The notes below the pieces were generated by a model. That model saw only the letters and a list, made by a program, of their open reading frames with translations. It searched no databases and was not told the DNA's origin. Position numbers and translations under genes: made by a program. 64,000 bases of DNA from Pratylenchus scribneri. Lineage: Eukaryota; Nematoda; Chromadorea; Rhabditida; Pratylenchidae. Below are positions 1-15,400 of this stretch, piece after piece. Where the stretch lies: assembly GCA_030063045.1 (NCBI GenBank), contig JAQSEB010000103.1, positions 558,001-622,000 on the forward strand. The letters are read 5' to 3'. Every line of letters begins with the position of its first letter. Position 1 is the first letter of the stretch.

Positions 1-220
1 GGTTTATCCTAGTTCCTCAAACCCTATATTCATTTGATAGATAGTTCTCATCAAGATGCGTTGATTGGCATATAATTTGTCATGATTTTGATAATAAAGA
101 TATTAAACCGTTTAATCTTAAAGTTTTTGGTTCAAAACTAATTTAAAATTGGTATCATAAGCTAAATCATTAACAGACGATGGGTCTCGACGATAAACCC
201 TGATCCGTTATATTTTTCAT
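1..220. mobile_element. MITE family 1 copy, left end cut by the window edge
   Basis: The stretch starts with GGTTTATCCTAG and carries the AAACCGTTTAA and TTTTGGTTCAAAACTAA motifs seen in the other family 1 copies. It ends in a CCGTTATATTTTTC-like terminus. The left inverted terminus lies outside the window. It has no coding capacity. Confidence 0.6.
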
Positions 221-1335
221 CATTTTATATAATTCCAATTAATTAAGCAATGCTATTGAATGATGAATGGAAATACAATGCTTTATTATAGCCAATCTAA
301 CTTTATAGTCTTAACTTAATCTAATAATTTCGTTTCCTTCGTTGTCACATTAATTTCCCCTTAATATTAAGCAAATATGCGACAAAATGCCCCTATATAT
401 CTTCCGCAGATCTCTTCCTTCTATGACTAATTCTCATCTCTATCATAAAGCTCATTCTTTCGTTTTTTGTCAAAATTCCCTCTGATTATGATAAAAAATT
501 TTGTGGTTATACTTTCAGTCCATTCTCCCTATTTTGGCCACGAATATTTTCTTTTCACTAAAAGTCCACAGCCCCAATTCCCTATTGGCTGAAGCAGCTG
601 ATTAGTCAGCCGATCCCTTCCTTGTTGCTTTCTTCATGGTCAGGAAGAAAATTGGTGGAAAAGGCGTGGCCTCCGCCACCCATCATTCATTCCCATCGGC
701 GACGGCTGGCGCATTCGAATTTGAAAGTTTTATTTTAACATGGAGAACTCCTCCTCCGAAGGACTAAATCCAAATTTTTCTTCCATTTTCCTAATTTCTT
801 CCAATTCTTCGACAATTTTCATATTCATTTAATAAATGGATAAGGGGCATATCAAATTCAAAAAAAATTTTCTGTGTCTGACTATAAACGACAACACCGA
901 AAAAAACAAATCATGGAATAAATTACATCAAACGGTGGATGAATATTTTTGCTTCTTCCAATCATTGTACTCGCCAAAATGTCTGCTTTTGACTCGAAAA
1001 TTCGGTGCAGAATTTTGGTCGAATACAAAGATATGAGAATGAAGTAATAATCGACAAATTCAATGAATACTTCTGAATCTTCTACACAACATTCACTTCC
1101 TCAAAAAGTTCATTCATATTAACAAAATGACTACCATTAATCAAACAGTTAAATTAAAAATAAAAATACGGATAAAAAAATAAAACAATAAACATACAAA
1201 TGAATTAGGATCAGCATTCAGCACCATTTAGGGTGTACCGTACATAAAGCTAATCAACAAAGAAGTAAATAATTTAGAAGGGGATATGCCATTTGAAACT
1301 CTAAAAGGGCGTAAAAGTTACTTTGTTAATTTTTG
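221..1335. other. Intergenic DNA with no recognisable gene
   Basis: AT-rich sequence. The 66-codon open frame at 836-1036 has no recognisable motif or neighbouring exon. I see no RNA gene or clear repeat here. Confidence 0.6.
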
Positions 1336-2816
1336 AACAGGCGGAATTATTAAAATCAGAACAGGCGGATTTATTAAAATCAGAACAGGCGGAATTATTA
1401 AAATCAGAACAGGCGGAATTATTAAAATCAGAACAGGCGGAATTATTAAAATCAGAACAGGCGGAATTATTAAAATCAGAACAGGCGGAATTAATAAAAT
1501 CAGAACAGGCGGAATTATTAAAATCAGAACAGGCTCAATTATTAAATCAGAACAGGCGGAAATATTAAAATCAGAACAGGCGGAATTATTAAAATCAGAA
1601 CAGGCGGAATTATTAAAATCAGAACAGGCGGAATTATTAAAATCAGAACAGGCGGAATTATTAAAATCAGAACAGGCGGAATTATTAAAATCAGAACAGG
1701 CGGAATTATTAAAATCAGAACAGGCGGAATTATTAAAATCAGAACAGGCGGAATTATTAAAATCAGAACAGGCGGAATTATTAAAATCAGAACAGGCGGA
1801 ATTATTAAAATCAGAACAGGCGGAATTATTAAAATCAGAACAGGCGGATTTATTAAAATCAGAACAGGCGGAATTATTAAAATCAGAACAGGCGGAATTA
1901 TTAAAATCAGAACAGGCGGAATTATTAAAATCAGAACAGGCGGAATTATTAAAATCAGAACAGGCGGAATTATTAAAATCAGAACAGGCGGAATTATTAA
2001 AATCAGAACAGGCGGAATTATTAAAATCAGAACAGGCGGAATTATTAAAATCAGAACAGGCGGAATTATTAAAATCAGAACAGGCGGAATTATTAAAATC
2101 AGAACAGGCGGAATTATTAAAATCAGAACAGGCGGAATTATTAAAATCAGAACAGGCGGAATTATTAAAATCAGAACAGGCGGAATTATTAAACAGGCGG
2201 AATTATTAAAATCAGAAGAGGCGGAATTATTAAAATCAGAACATGCGGAATTATTAAAATCAGAACAGGCGGAATTATTAAAATCAGAACAGGCGGAATT
2301 ATTAAAATCAGAACAGGCGGAATTATTAAAATCAGAACAGGCGGAATTATTAAAATCAGAACAGGCGGAATTATTAAACAGGCGGAATTATTAAAATCAG
2401 AACAGACGGAATTATTAAAATCAGAACAGGCGGAATTATTAAAATCAGAACAGGCGGAATTATTAAACAGGCGGAATTATTAAAATCAGAACAGGCGGAA
2501 TTATTAAAATCAGAACAGGCGGAATTATTAAAATCAGAACAGGCGGAATTATTAAAATCAGAACAGGCGGAATTATTAAAATCAGAACAGGCGGAATTAT
2601 TAAAATCAGAACAGGCGGATTTATTAAAATCAGAACAGGCGGAATTATTAAAATCAGAACAGGCGGAATTATTAAAATCAGAACAGACGGAATTATTAAA
2701 ATCAGAAGAGGCGGAATTATTAAAATCAGAACAGGCGGAATTGTTAAAATCAGAACAGGCGGAATTATTAAAATCAGAACAGACGGAATTATTAAAATCA
2801 GAACAGGCGGAATTCT
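1336..2816 (+). repeat. 24-bp minisatellite array 1 (about 60 units)
   Basis: Near-perfect head-to-tail repeats of a 24-bp unit with core CAGAACAGGCGGAATTATT. Variants include ATTTATT, a few GAAGAGG and ACATGC substitutions, and several 14-bp short units (AACAGGCGGAATTATTA directly after a unit). Because 24 is a multiple of three, long open frames appear on both strands (SEQAELLK and CSDFNNSA octapeptides). They are by-products of the repeat. The array lies downstream of the RSK gene. Confidence 0.97.
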
Positions 2817-3288
2817 GAACACATTTTTGTCTCTGCTGGTTGAACATTTGTTAAAATAACATTTTGAAACTGTTTTTAAGGGTTTCCAATGCATTAAATA
2901 CGGACATAAATTGCCAGAAACCGGTAGGATAAAATTGTCTTAAACTATGACTTTTCGGTGAAACTTGTTAGTAACGATTAGCCCTTGAAATGGAACTAAT
3001 CACTTTATCATAAGAAGCTATGCAAAATTCACCAATTGTAATTAGTATTAAAATTATTTATCATTTTTGGTCATCGGTCTTGTAATTTTGTAATGCGAAT
3101 GTATAAAAGAATAATAATAATAATAATAGAAGGGAATGTAAGTCAAAATTATAATAGGAATTGATTGTTGATAAGCTCGTCAAATAAAAGCAAATAATAA
3201 TGAAAGAAATTGAATAAAACAATCGGATCACAGTCGATTGGTGTGGACCCTTTATTATTATTTATATTTGTACTGCACATTCATTCAT
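2817..3288. other. Intergenic DNA between array 1 and the RSK gene
   Basis: AT-rich with a short (AAT)n run near 3110-3127. No remnant of a kinase domain could be recognised here on the minus strand. This matters for the RSK gene, which ends at 3289. Confidence 0.6.
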
Positions 3289-5603
<2,315 letters not shown>

Positions 5604-7954
5604 GATTTTATCCCTCTGCTGATGAATGATTTTGATTAGTCGATTTAATAAAAGATAACATTGATTTTTATGATTTGGAAAAATTTAGCAAAAAACGACA
5701 AAAAAACGAGCAATATTTTTGAAAATTTTCTAAGGGGCAGCAGGTATCATCAATTTAAATTTTATGAATGACTGTCTCAGATTTCAGTCTTCTCAAGAGT
5801 CAAATACCTCGCTAGCTTTTCCAAAATCCTCACTTAAATCAGTCGATTGAGGTAAATTATATATGGGTTGTGGTGGAATTAAATTTTTTGGCATTTTCAT
5901 TTAATTTTCGACAATTTCATGTTTTTTAAATTAAATATTTCTCATAAAAAATCCTGTCTTAATTTTATTAGAGGTGAAGGCATTGCTCGAGAAGAATATT
6001 CCAAAATAAATCGGAATAAAATGAAGAGAATACGGGATTAAATGATGAAAAGAATACGGATCGATTTTAATTTATTGTTGCTCAAATTTTGGCCACAGAC
6101 ACAAATCTCTCAGTTATAAATAAATTTGTCTTTTATTTCATTTTTATTAAAAATGCAAAGTTTTATCGAATTATATATATGTTGTTGGTTCATTTTAAGT
6201 ACCAAATAAGATTAGTTTTTTATTTTTAATTGAATTAAAGTTTTTTGTTAAGTGTATTTGCACATTTTACAATTCACCATTGTGGAGTCACGACTCACGA
6301 GTCATCCCCCAGACGATTTTTTGCTTTTTTTCCAAAATTTTGACGTAGGAATATTCACAAATGAAATTATTTCTGAAACAACCTTCCTCTCACAAAAAAC
6401 AAATCTTATATTAGAATAAGCAAATCCTTTTTTTTGCCTCAGGGAAATTAACAATTGTATTTTATTCACATTACAGTACAGAACAATTCATTATTATTTT
6501 ATTTTGTAAACAAATTTAGCACAATTATTTTGATCCTCCACGCCCACAGCACCATTTTTGTTATTGTTTATCTTCATTATTGCTTTATTATTATTTTTTT
6601 CCTGTGCTAAACACACATTAACCCTTTGTTTTGATGAGCCTTCCATTTCTATTTTTGATGACTGGATGCAATGCAATTTGTGGATTTTCCTTCCTATTAC
6701 GCATCCTTCTTCTTGTCCATTGTTCCCAGCCAACCATTCACATCCTTTGGGGAAGTCCTCACTCCTCATTATTATTGCCAGCCTCCGCCAGAATCCACCA
6801 CAACATCGGCGGTTGGTAATGCACTTCAATTGACTGGACTGTGATTGAATTGAATAAGTCCTCCTCCTTCCTTCCCCATTTATTCAACAATCCTCCAATG
6901 TTTTTCTCCATCCAAAAAATTCCACCTCAACAACAATTTTTATTTGCTTTCCTCATTTCTCACAATTCTACCCTCCCGGGCCGAGTTCCCGAAGCTTCCT
7001 CGCTGTCCACACTGTATTTCACACCTTTCCGCCGCATTCTGCCCGCATTTTTTCCGCTTCATTGCGCAGCAGTAATAACCAACCCAACAAGAATGTGCTG
7101 CGCAATGAATGAGCACACCTGCTCCCGTCCATCCATCCATCCACAATCATCATCTATATTGTCGTCAACAACGCCAATATATTGGTCCCCACATCCGTAG
7201 AGGGCGACGATTGCTATAAGGTAATGGTTGACTGCTGTTTAAACACAACACAATTCATTTCGGCGACGGCGACCTTCCTTACGTGTCCTTCCTGAGGGTC
7301 CATCAAATAATATGGTTACCTTCCACCCCATTTTCTGTCAATTCTGTCAACCACCATACCACCATTTTACCTCCGTCAATCGCTGAATCAACCGCAAAAT
7401 TTTCTGACGTAAATGACAATAGCGATCCGGCGAGAGCGGTGAAATTGGAAGGAAATTGGCTTAATGCGGATGAGAGGCTAAATGGTAAATCCACTTAAAC
7501 GAACCACAAAGGAAAAAAAGAAGATAAAGGGGATAAATCCCCTTTGAATGAAACCACCAAATCGAACCAAAAAGAGAGTGGCATACACAAAGCTTTCCGA
7601 CCCGCTCAGACACACCTTTCTTCCAACCGCCACACCTCCATTTAATTTCTATCGACAAAATCCCGTGAACCGTGGACCCTTCTTCTACTGTGCCCTTTTT
7701 CCTACCTTTCATTCACATTCATCCCACAATCCCAGTCCAATCCCATCCTTCCACAATGCCCCATCGTTTTATTCCATTTTAATCCGATTCCCCGCACCTT
7801 TTTCCCATTTCATCACAAAAGCCTATTATTCAACAAAAAAGGAAGGATTCATCCTTAAGCTTTCTCCATCATATAATTCACACATTTTCAGTCATTTTTC
7901 ACTAAAAACTGATTTCTGTTCAATTCAGAAAAAAATAAAAAATTTCTCTACAAA
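5604..7954. other. Divergent intergenic region between RSK and aspin-like genes
   Basis: About 2.35 kb between two divergently transcribed genes. It is AT-rich on the left and pyrimidine-rich at 6840-7900. Open frames here show no domain, no codon pattern and no matching splice sites. It presumably holds both promoters, but I can point to no specific element. Confidence 0.5.
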
Positions 7955-9117
7955 ATGTTCGTCCGATCTTTACTCCTTCTGTATGTTTTATTTGTTCTTT
8001 GGCTAATCCAATAAATTCTCCCATTCAATCTAAAGATGTTGCCTCTTCTTTTTGGCCACTTTTGCTGAACGGCCAGCCAAACGTCAAAAACGTTTCGCTG
8101 CATTTGGCTCTCTGGTAAATTACATAAATAAAATTGTTATTACATTCATCCGATTATAGAGTACGGTTGGTGGTCGAGTTGGCTGCGTTGTGTCGGTAAA
8201 TAAAAAAAATAGGGAAATTAGAAATACATAATCAATGGTTTAAACTTTTAAGCAAAATAAACTCTTCATCAACGGACATTTCACCAAGGATTTGAGTGAA
8301 GATGAACAACAGGAATTGAAGGAATACCAAGTGGGTTTTGAGCAAATCATCGATTTATTTCAATCAAAAATTAGGAAAGTCTGAATGAATTCAAAGAGGA
8401 GGTAAAGCAATATTTGGAACAGCGTCAATCACAATTGGCCAAGTCAGCCCGAGCTTCTTCTGGATCGCCCGAGGTGGAATCCAAACAGCAACAACCAAAG
8501 AAGCCGGAGCCACCAAAGAAGGTACACATTGATTCTGATATCGTATACTGTACAAAAAGGGCAATGACCAATGAGTAGTGCCTAAGGGATAATTTTAAGA
8601 AAATGGGATGTTATTTGATAGATTCTTCTATCTTCTGATTTTGATTAGAGGTCAATTCCTTCCAAAATGCCTCTACCAAATTTCATTCACCCTTTATCTC
8701 TGTTATAGCCAAGTTTCTGCTCGGATAAAGCCACCACCCAATATGTTTTTGATGGATGTTCAGTGCAAGGAGACAATGTTTTCGTTGGAGACACTTTCGT
8801 GCGTAAATTGAGCGATGATGAACAAAAAGAATTGGAACAATTTGATCGCCAATTCACCGCTTACCAAAAGGCAATTACAGCGGATTTCCGTAAAGTGAGT
8901 TAATTTTGGGTAAATTGAATATGAAAAATGCACTTTTTTATAGAAAGTTCAAGCCGCATTCGGTGAACATTTTGGCTCCCTATTTGGTTTGAATGGACCA
9001 AATGCCGGCGCAGCTAGTGGCGAAAGGAACTCTGCAGCAGTGGAAAACCAACAACCGAACAATTCTACCGCACCGGAAGCACCGAAAACACCCAGTTTTT
9101 GCACTTTGATTGTTTAA
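7955..9117 (+). CDS. Secreted pepsin-inhibitor-3 (aspin)-like protein, two domains
   Basis: Seven exons join in frame to 241 residues: 7955-7980, 8036-8114, 8160-8195, 8253-8330, 8375-8521, 8709-8894 and 8944-9117. The first exon pair encodes a signal peptide (MFVRSLLLLCCLFFLATFA) and then a basic stretch RPAKRQKR, a possible processing site. Two PI-3 type modules follow. The first contains GCVVSQNKLFINGHFTKDL and the second GCSVQGDNVFVGDTFVRKL, each followed by a charged helix. They are separated by a Lys/Pro/Gln-rich linker. The protein ends PSFCTLIV, like the PSFCT end of Ascaris PI-3. The known family inhibits aspartic proteases such as pepsin and cathepsin E. Inhibition by this protein is inferred from family membership, not shown. 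Confidence 0.85.
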
Positions 9118-9469
9118 TTGGAAGAGGAAAAGAAGGCAGATGATTCTTATTTAAGTGTTAAAATTTTTACAGATATTTCTTCAACTTTTTATTGGTTTTA
9201 TCTCCCCAAAAAGTCCCAAAATAACAAAGATTCAATCCTCTCTTTACTTTAAAGAATATTTTTAATTCTTCCAACAGAGCATCCAAATTATTCCAAATAT
9301 TCCCAACTAAAAATGAATAAATTTGACATAATTCAGAGCATAAAATTCAAATTAATTTATTGTAAATTAGATGAAAGTAAATATGGGATTTTGAATTAAA
9401 GAATTGTTATATGAAAGGGACACCGGTGTTTTTTGAAAAGGCCAAATAAAACACAGAAAATATCATCAA
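9118..9469. other. Convergent 3' intergenic gap
   Basis: AT-rich gap of about 350 bp between the ends of the aspin-like gene (+) and the cysteine-rich gene (-). AATAAA-like strings occur (for example near 9313) but no further feature is seen. Confidence 0.5.
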
Positions 9470-12400
9470 TTATCCGCCAGCAGAACAACAAACTTGAGTA
9501 CCTTCCAATGCTGGACTCGGTCGGCACACAAAACCTTTTGGGCATTTTGAGCCATTCAACGATTTTTGGCCACAAAGTAATAAATCTCCGATGATTGGAC
9601 TTTTGTAAGGTTCCTCTCCATCGGGGCAAATTTTGGCCTTTTCATCATTTGGCAATGCAGTGGAAGAATTGTTATCATTTCGGCAACAATACATTTTGGC
9701 ATTGTTCAATGATGGTTGGCATTGAAAATGCTAAAAATTAATATTAAAATTGCAATAATAAATTGTTTTCTTACTTCCGGGCATTCATTTACTCTGCTAT
9801 CCTCGCCCAACCCCCGGCATTCCATTGGTTCTCCTTTGCTTGGCTCCAAAGCCACTGTGGATTGGGCACCACAAATTGCCGTTGAAGAATCGGCCAAAAA
9901 CACAGATGGAGAGGAACTCCGCCGTCGAATTGGGAATGGATGGCAACAAACCAAGAAACCGGGTCGATTCGATTTGGAACAATAATAACTGGGCGGACAT
10001 TCATCTATTTATGTGATATTAATTTTTGTTAAAAGCAATGGACTGACTGGCTTGGCCAAGTGATGAACAAAAGCGGATGAATTGGCCAAGATAGGCTGAA
10101 AAATGATGGACTCTAAGAAAAGGAGAACATATTTTTACCAGGAATTTGTCCATCGGAACAATATAATGCATCTCCCCTTGTGCCATATTGACCGGGCAAA
10201 GGCATTGAGCCAGGAAAATTGGTGCCACCTGATCCACAACAGATATAAACGGCTGGCTTAAAAATTGAAATATTCGAATAAAAATTTTTTGCAAAAAGAT
10301 AACTGAGATAATATTAATTTGCCTCAATTCTTTTGTATCGAAAAACTTTATATTTTTGAAGCCATATAACCCATATAACTTGGCCCTAATTAGGTATTAG
10401 GGCTTATGGTTTGGTTTAGGGTTTAGAAAAGGGTTATTGCTTAGATTCGGAGCATAGGAATCTAAAGAAACATGATTTGGCCAAGTTATATGGCCTCAAA
10501 AAATAATATTTTCGTCAAATTAATTTTTTTTCGGCAAATTTAGAGACTATCAAAAGACAATAATTAAATAATCAAAATTATTTGTGTAATATTTTATTAT
10601 GGAACTCACAACGGATGATTGCATGCATGTATAACCCGCTGGGCATGGATTAATGACAGCCGAATTTGTGGAGGAGGAAGTGGCCGTGGTGCCACCAATC
10701 GCCGATGTTCCTCCTCCCAAATTGCCAATTTGTCTGGCCCCAATTGAACAAAGCCGTGGATTATTGTTGAGCATTAGGGTGGAATATGCTTGAGGGCATT
10801 GAATGGAAGAGGCCAATCGACAGCACATGAAAATGCCATTCACCGATGATTGAGCACAGGAAAAGCCTGCAAGGAATGTTGGAAACATTTTGATGCGAAT
10901 TCCAATTAACCATGAGGGCATGTCATGTCCAAAGCATCCTGACAAAAGTGATGGGCACCCTGAAATAAAATTGATGAGTAAAATGTGTATTGCAGATGTG
11001 TCAATTCCAAAAATGTGCAAGGGCCTTTCCTATTTGTCCTACTGTACCCCACTTTTTGCCTAATCACCCCGTCACCTTATCTATCAAATATTGCCCTAAG
11101 CTGCCATTTTAAAACCAACCCACTCTTTTCCCCACAAAATGTTCACTTTTCGATCATTTTTGCGACGTTTGTTATGACATTTTTTCCCGCACAACCGATA
11201 AATAATAATTTATAGGTTCTTTCCCCGAAAATCCCGTTTTTAGGCCATTAGGGGGAGGGGACGGGGGCTTAGGCCCGTGGCGAGAGCCTAGGTCCACTCA
11301 CGCCCCAAATAACTTTAGCCTTAGATTAGGACTAGTAATATGAATGATGCTATCATGAAATGTAGAATATTATTTGACCATTATTTAATCATTTTCCACC
11401 GCAAACTAATCCAAAAATATTATATGCTAATTTCTATACTATACCTTTTGGTCTTCAAATGCTGACCATCCAATTGGACAGCTCAACTCGTCGACGGGCG
11501 GCCGAAAAAATAGCAAATTTTTAAAAAAAAATAAAAATGAAAAAATGCCGAAATGTGGCAGCCGGGATTGGACCCAATGGAATGGGCAAATCTGTTGGGG
11601 CCTGGGGCGTTGGCTGTGGTGCTTCCATCCGCCGACAACAAACATGCACATTTGGAGCATTTGACAGGGCACATTCAAAACCAGCTGGACATTCACTATA
11701 CAAACTGATTGGATTGCAACGGGCCGTTTTACCTGTGAATTTTTTTTTGCATTAAAATGACAATTCAAATATTTTCACCCAATTCTTGTTGATATGTCTC
11801 GCGGCCATCGGCGCATAAAATGTTGGTTCCCGGTATTCCACAGCAAACATAACGATTGTTTAGTGCATAGGAAAGTTGGCAGGAATAGGAAGGCTATCAA
11901 AGTGCAATTTGAATATTTTCAATGCAAAAAGGTAATGCCACCTTGCTGCACGGCGCCCCAGGGCCTGAGCATTGTTCTGGCTGTCCATTTGGCTGTAAAA
12001 GAGCATGTTGCCCAAGTTGTGGACAAATTCGCCTATAATTTGAACAAAATCTAACATTAATTCAATCATTTTTTCCAATCTACAAACGCAGGTTCACGGC
12101 TAACGCAACAAATGAATGTGTTGGCCCGGTTCTCAGCCGGCATACAATCTGCATCCGCTGGACATATCGATTGATCCGTTGGAGAGCAATACATCTATAA
12201 ATCATATTTCAATTAACATTTATTCCAATAATTTAATTCGAATCAACTAACTGGATTTCGGTTATTTATATCCAATGAGGCCTCGAAACCATTTGGGCAC
12301 ACTGGCTGACTGGGAACGGAGCAGCAGACAAAAATACCCGGCTGGCCTAATGCTTCTTCACAAGAATAGCCACGCGGGCATCCGGACTGGGCATTTGGTT

Positions 12401-15400
12401 GGCAAAAACGAGGGCCAGGGCCGTCCCGATAAATGACTTGCTATTAAAAAATGTAAAAATATTTCCATTCGATAAATTCTCTTCATCGCTATATTCACCT
12501 GATTTGGACAAATATATTGCGCAGTCGCTGGTCTGGCATTCCTTTGTCTAGCACAACAAATGCTTTGTTCCGGATCATCCCTAGAGTGGACACATTGGAA
12601 GCCCTCGGTGCATTGGTTGGGTTGAAGAAGTTCACAAAGAACATAACCAATTGGAGATTGTTCAGGGCGCATTCCCTCAGGGCAAACCGGAGAATTCTGT
12701 CGGACATTTCGGCAACAAATCATCATAGCGAAGGAGTTCAATGCAGATTGGCTATTAAAGGAATTTAATTCAATACATAATTTCCTAACAAATGGCCAAA
12801 ATTATTAAAATTTTAATAATTTGCCCAAAAAACGGTCAACCATGAGCTTCCAGCAGGGCATTGGCCTGGAAGATCGCAGAACACATTTTGACCGTGCCGA
12901 ATGACCGGCTGCTGATCCGCTGTTGGACAACGATAAAGTGCCGAGCTAATTGGATCTCGATTGAATAATTTGGCGAGTCCTCTTTGCCTCGAGGCTGATC
13001 GTTTTTGGGAACAGCAAACACCGATTAATGGATCCTCAAGTGAAGGTTCGCACAAAAAGCTGGAGCAGAATTGGAGAGGATTCTCAAAATTATTATGTTT
13101 TGGCTTACCCCTTTCGGCAACGAATCCGTTTGTCAATTGTGCATTGCCTTAAAAAATATTCATTTTTATGAAAATTGTAATTATTTTTTTATTAAATAAT
13201 CTTTTAAACATTTCATAAAAATGTGATGTACTCTGCTTTATCACTGAATAAAATTCTACAATCTTCACCTTGGATATCCGCCTCGAACTGTATCAATGAT
13301 ATCATCTGGATTAGGGCAATTTAGTGCGAGTTCACCGCTCCTCTTCAATTGCTTTCCTACTGTACTGGATACATCGTCTTCCATCATTCGACGTCCAATT
13401 GGCTGACAGCAAACAAATTGTCCACTGCTTGGCGATAAAATACATGCCGAACGGCCTGGGCAGCTTCCATGCATTGTTGGATGGCAAAACTGTGTACATA
13501 ATTTTTGAATTATTTATAATTTGAATAATTTCAAAAATTAATTCCCATATCCACCCTTTTTTGGCATTCTCACAATATTCAAATGGCCGAAAGGTAACCA
13601 GCCACGAGGGCATAGATTTCTTCTCTGCCTCATTTGTCCAACAAATCTGGCCTCAGAATCCTCAGCAGGACGACAACATATACTGACACCATTCAAATTG
13701 CTGGCTTGACAAAGCATATCCATCGGACATGTGATTGGATTGTGAAGCTGATGATAAAAATTGTGGTGTAAAAAATAATTGCTATAACATTCCATACTAG
13801 TAAATATAATTAATAAAAAATGAATGAATGTTTTTACTTCCTCAACTTTTTAAAAACTGCAGAATTAAATTTTACTTTTTCTTATAAAAAAAAACAAAGA
13901 AATATATAAATAGAAAGTGAATTAGTTTGATTTACTTTAATTGAGGAAAGGAATAATAAAAAAATAAAATTTTCCGGAATGAAACACAAAAATAAAAAAA
14001 AACTTTTCGGAATGAAAGATCACAAATTAAATGTTTCCACATATCATAATCCTTTTCAAAGTAATACCCCTCTTCCCTTTTATCCTAAAGCACGAAAATT
14101 TTAGAAAATTCTAATGAACCCTTTCTGTTTCTTATAATAATGTTGATTAAATTAAACTTTTAAAATATCCGCCCTAACAAACTTCGCATCGAAGTGCATT
14201 CTCCTCATTGGGAAATGGCGATCCGGAGGCGGCACATTGGAATATGAATGAGCCACAACAAACTCTTTGGCCCGTACTTAACCCACTGAATGGATCGACC
14301 GTCTCTCGGCACTTTGAATCCGATGGACAAAGTTCCGGCTGATGCAGGGAGCAAAGGCGGATATGGCCTTAAGTAGGGAACAAATCAGCTCATAAATGCA
14401 TAATTTACCTTGTTCATCATAAATTGGATGTTCAGCGGGTCGAGGACAGTCCCCCGGTGGGCCACAACAAATTTGACTGCTCGAATGGCAATGGGCCATT
14501 GGAGGACAGTCCAAATCTGATGAACATCGATTTTCGGACAAATCCACATCCAATGATGGTTCCAATAAATATGCAATTTCGCCAGAAGGACACTCTCTTT
14601 GGGATGGCAAAGATGATTTGGCATTAGGCAATGTTCGATCCTTCTCAACACTTTTGTCCGCAATCTCCGCTGGGACTGATTCTATGTTAAGGGTGAATCA
14701 GAATTTTGTATGAATTCCCAACTAATTGTTTCTGTTGGTGGCTGTTGGCCACAACATTGGAATGAGGCTGTCCAAAAATTGAATCGACACGTGGCTCCAT
14801 CCGGACAAGGTTCAGAATGGGCAATGGAACAGGAAAGAACATCATTGGATGAGTCAAACAGTGGATTTTCCGATCCAAGGCAACCTATTAGTATAGTAAA
14901 ATTGTCAATACCAATAATACCTAAGGGCCTTTTCTATTTGTCCTACTGTACCCCCACTTTTTGCCTATCACCCCGTCACCCTATCAATCAAATATTGCCC
15001 CAATCCGCCTTTTTAAACCCATACTCATTTCCCCATTCACTTTTTGGTTCCACTTTTCGCCTACTTTTCGACATTCTGTTATTACCATTTTTCAGCCAAC
15101 TAAATCCAATCCCCTTCTTTGAGCCACTGGGGGGTTTAGGCTCCCGGCGAAGGCCCGGGCGAGAGTTTGGTCCACTCTCATCCCGAACAAATCTTAGTCC
15201 CGGTTATTGTGATTATAATAAATGAATGAAATTCGTAGTATCCTAAATAATCTGAATACTTATTAGAAGGCCGTCATTCCATAAATTTGGTCTACTTATT
15301 TCATTCCCCAATTTAATTATGCTAATTCACCGTTATCTGGTTCACAGCATTGAAAACGGTCAATGGCGAAGCTCCATTCACAAATGGCATTGCCCGGGCA

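Noticed and set aside
1323..2894. Long open frames of SEQAELLK or CSDFNNSA octapeptides
   Set aside because: They arise from the 24-bp tandem repeat, occur on both strands and recur in every array; no start context or splice structure supports a gene.
14174..14176. Stop codon ending a separate 400-residue secreted protein
   Set aside because: The phase also closes there (401 codons), but the downstream module would lack its first half; splicing at 14182 gives complete modules, so a single gene is preferred.
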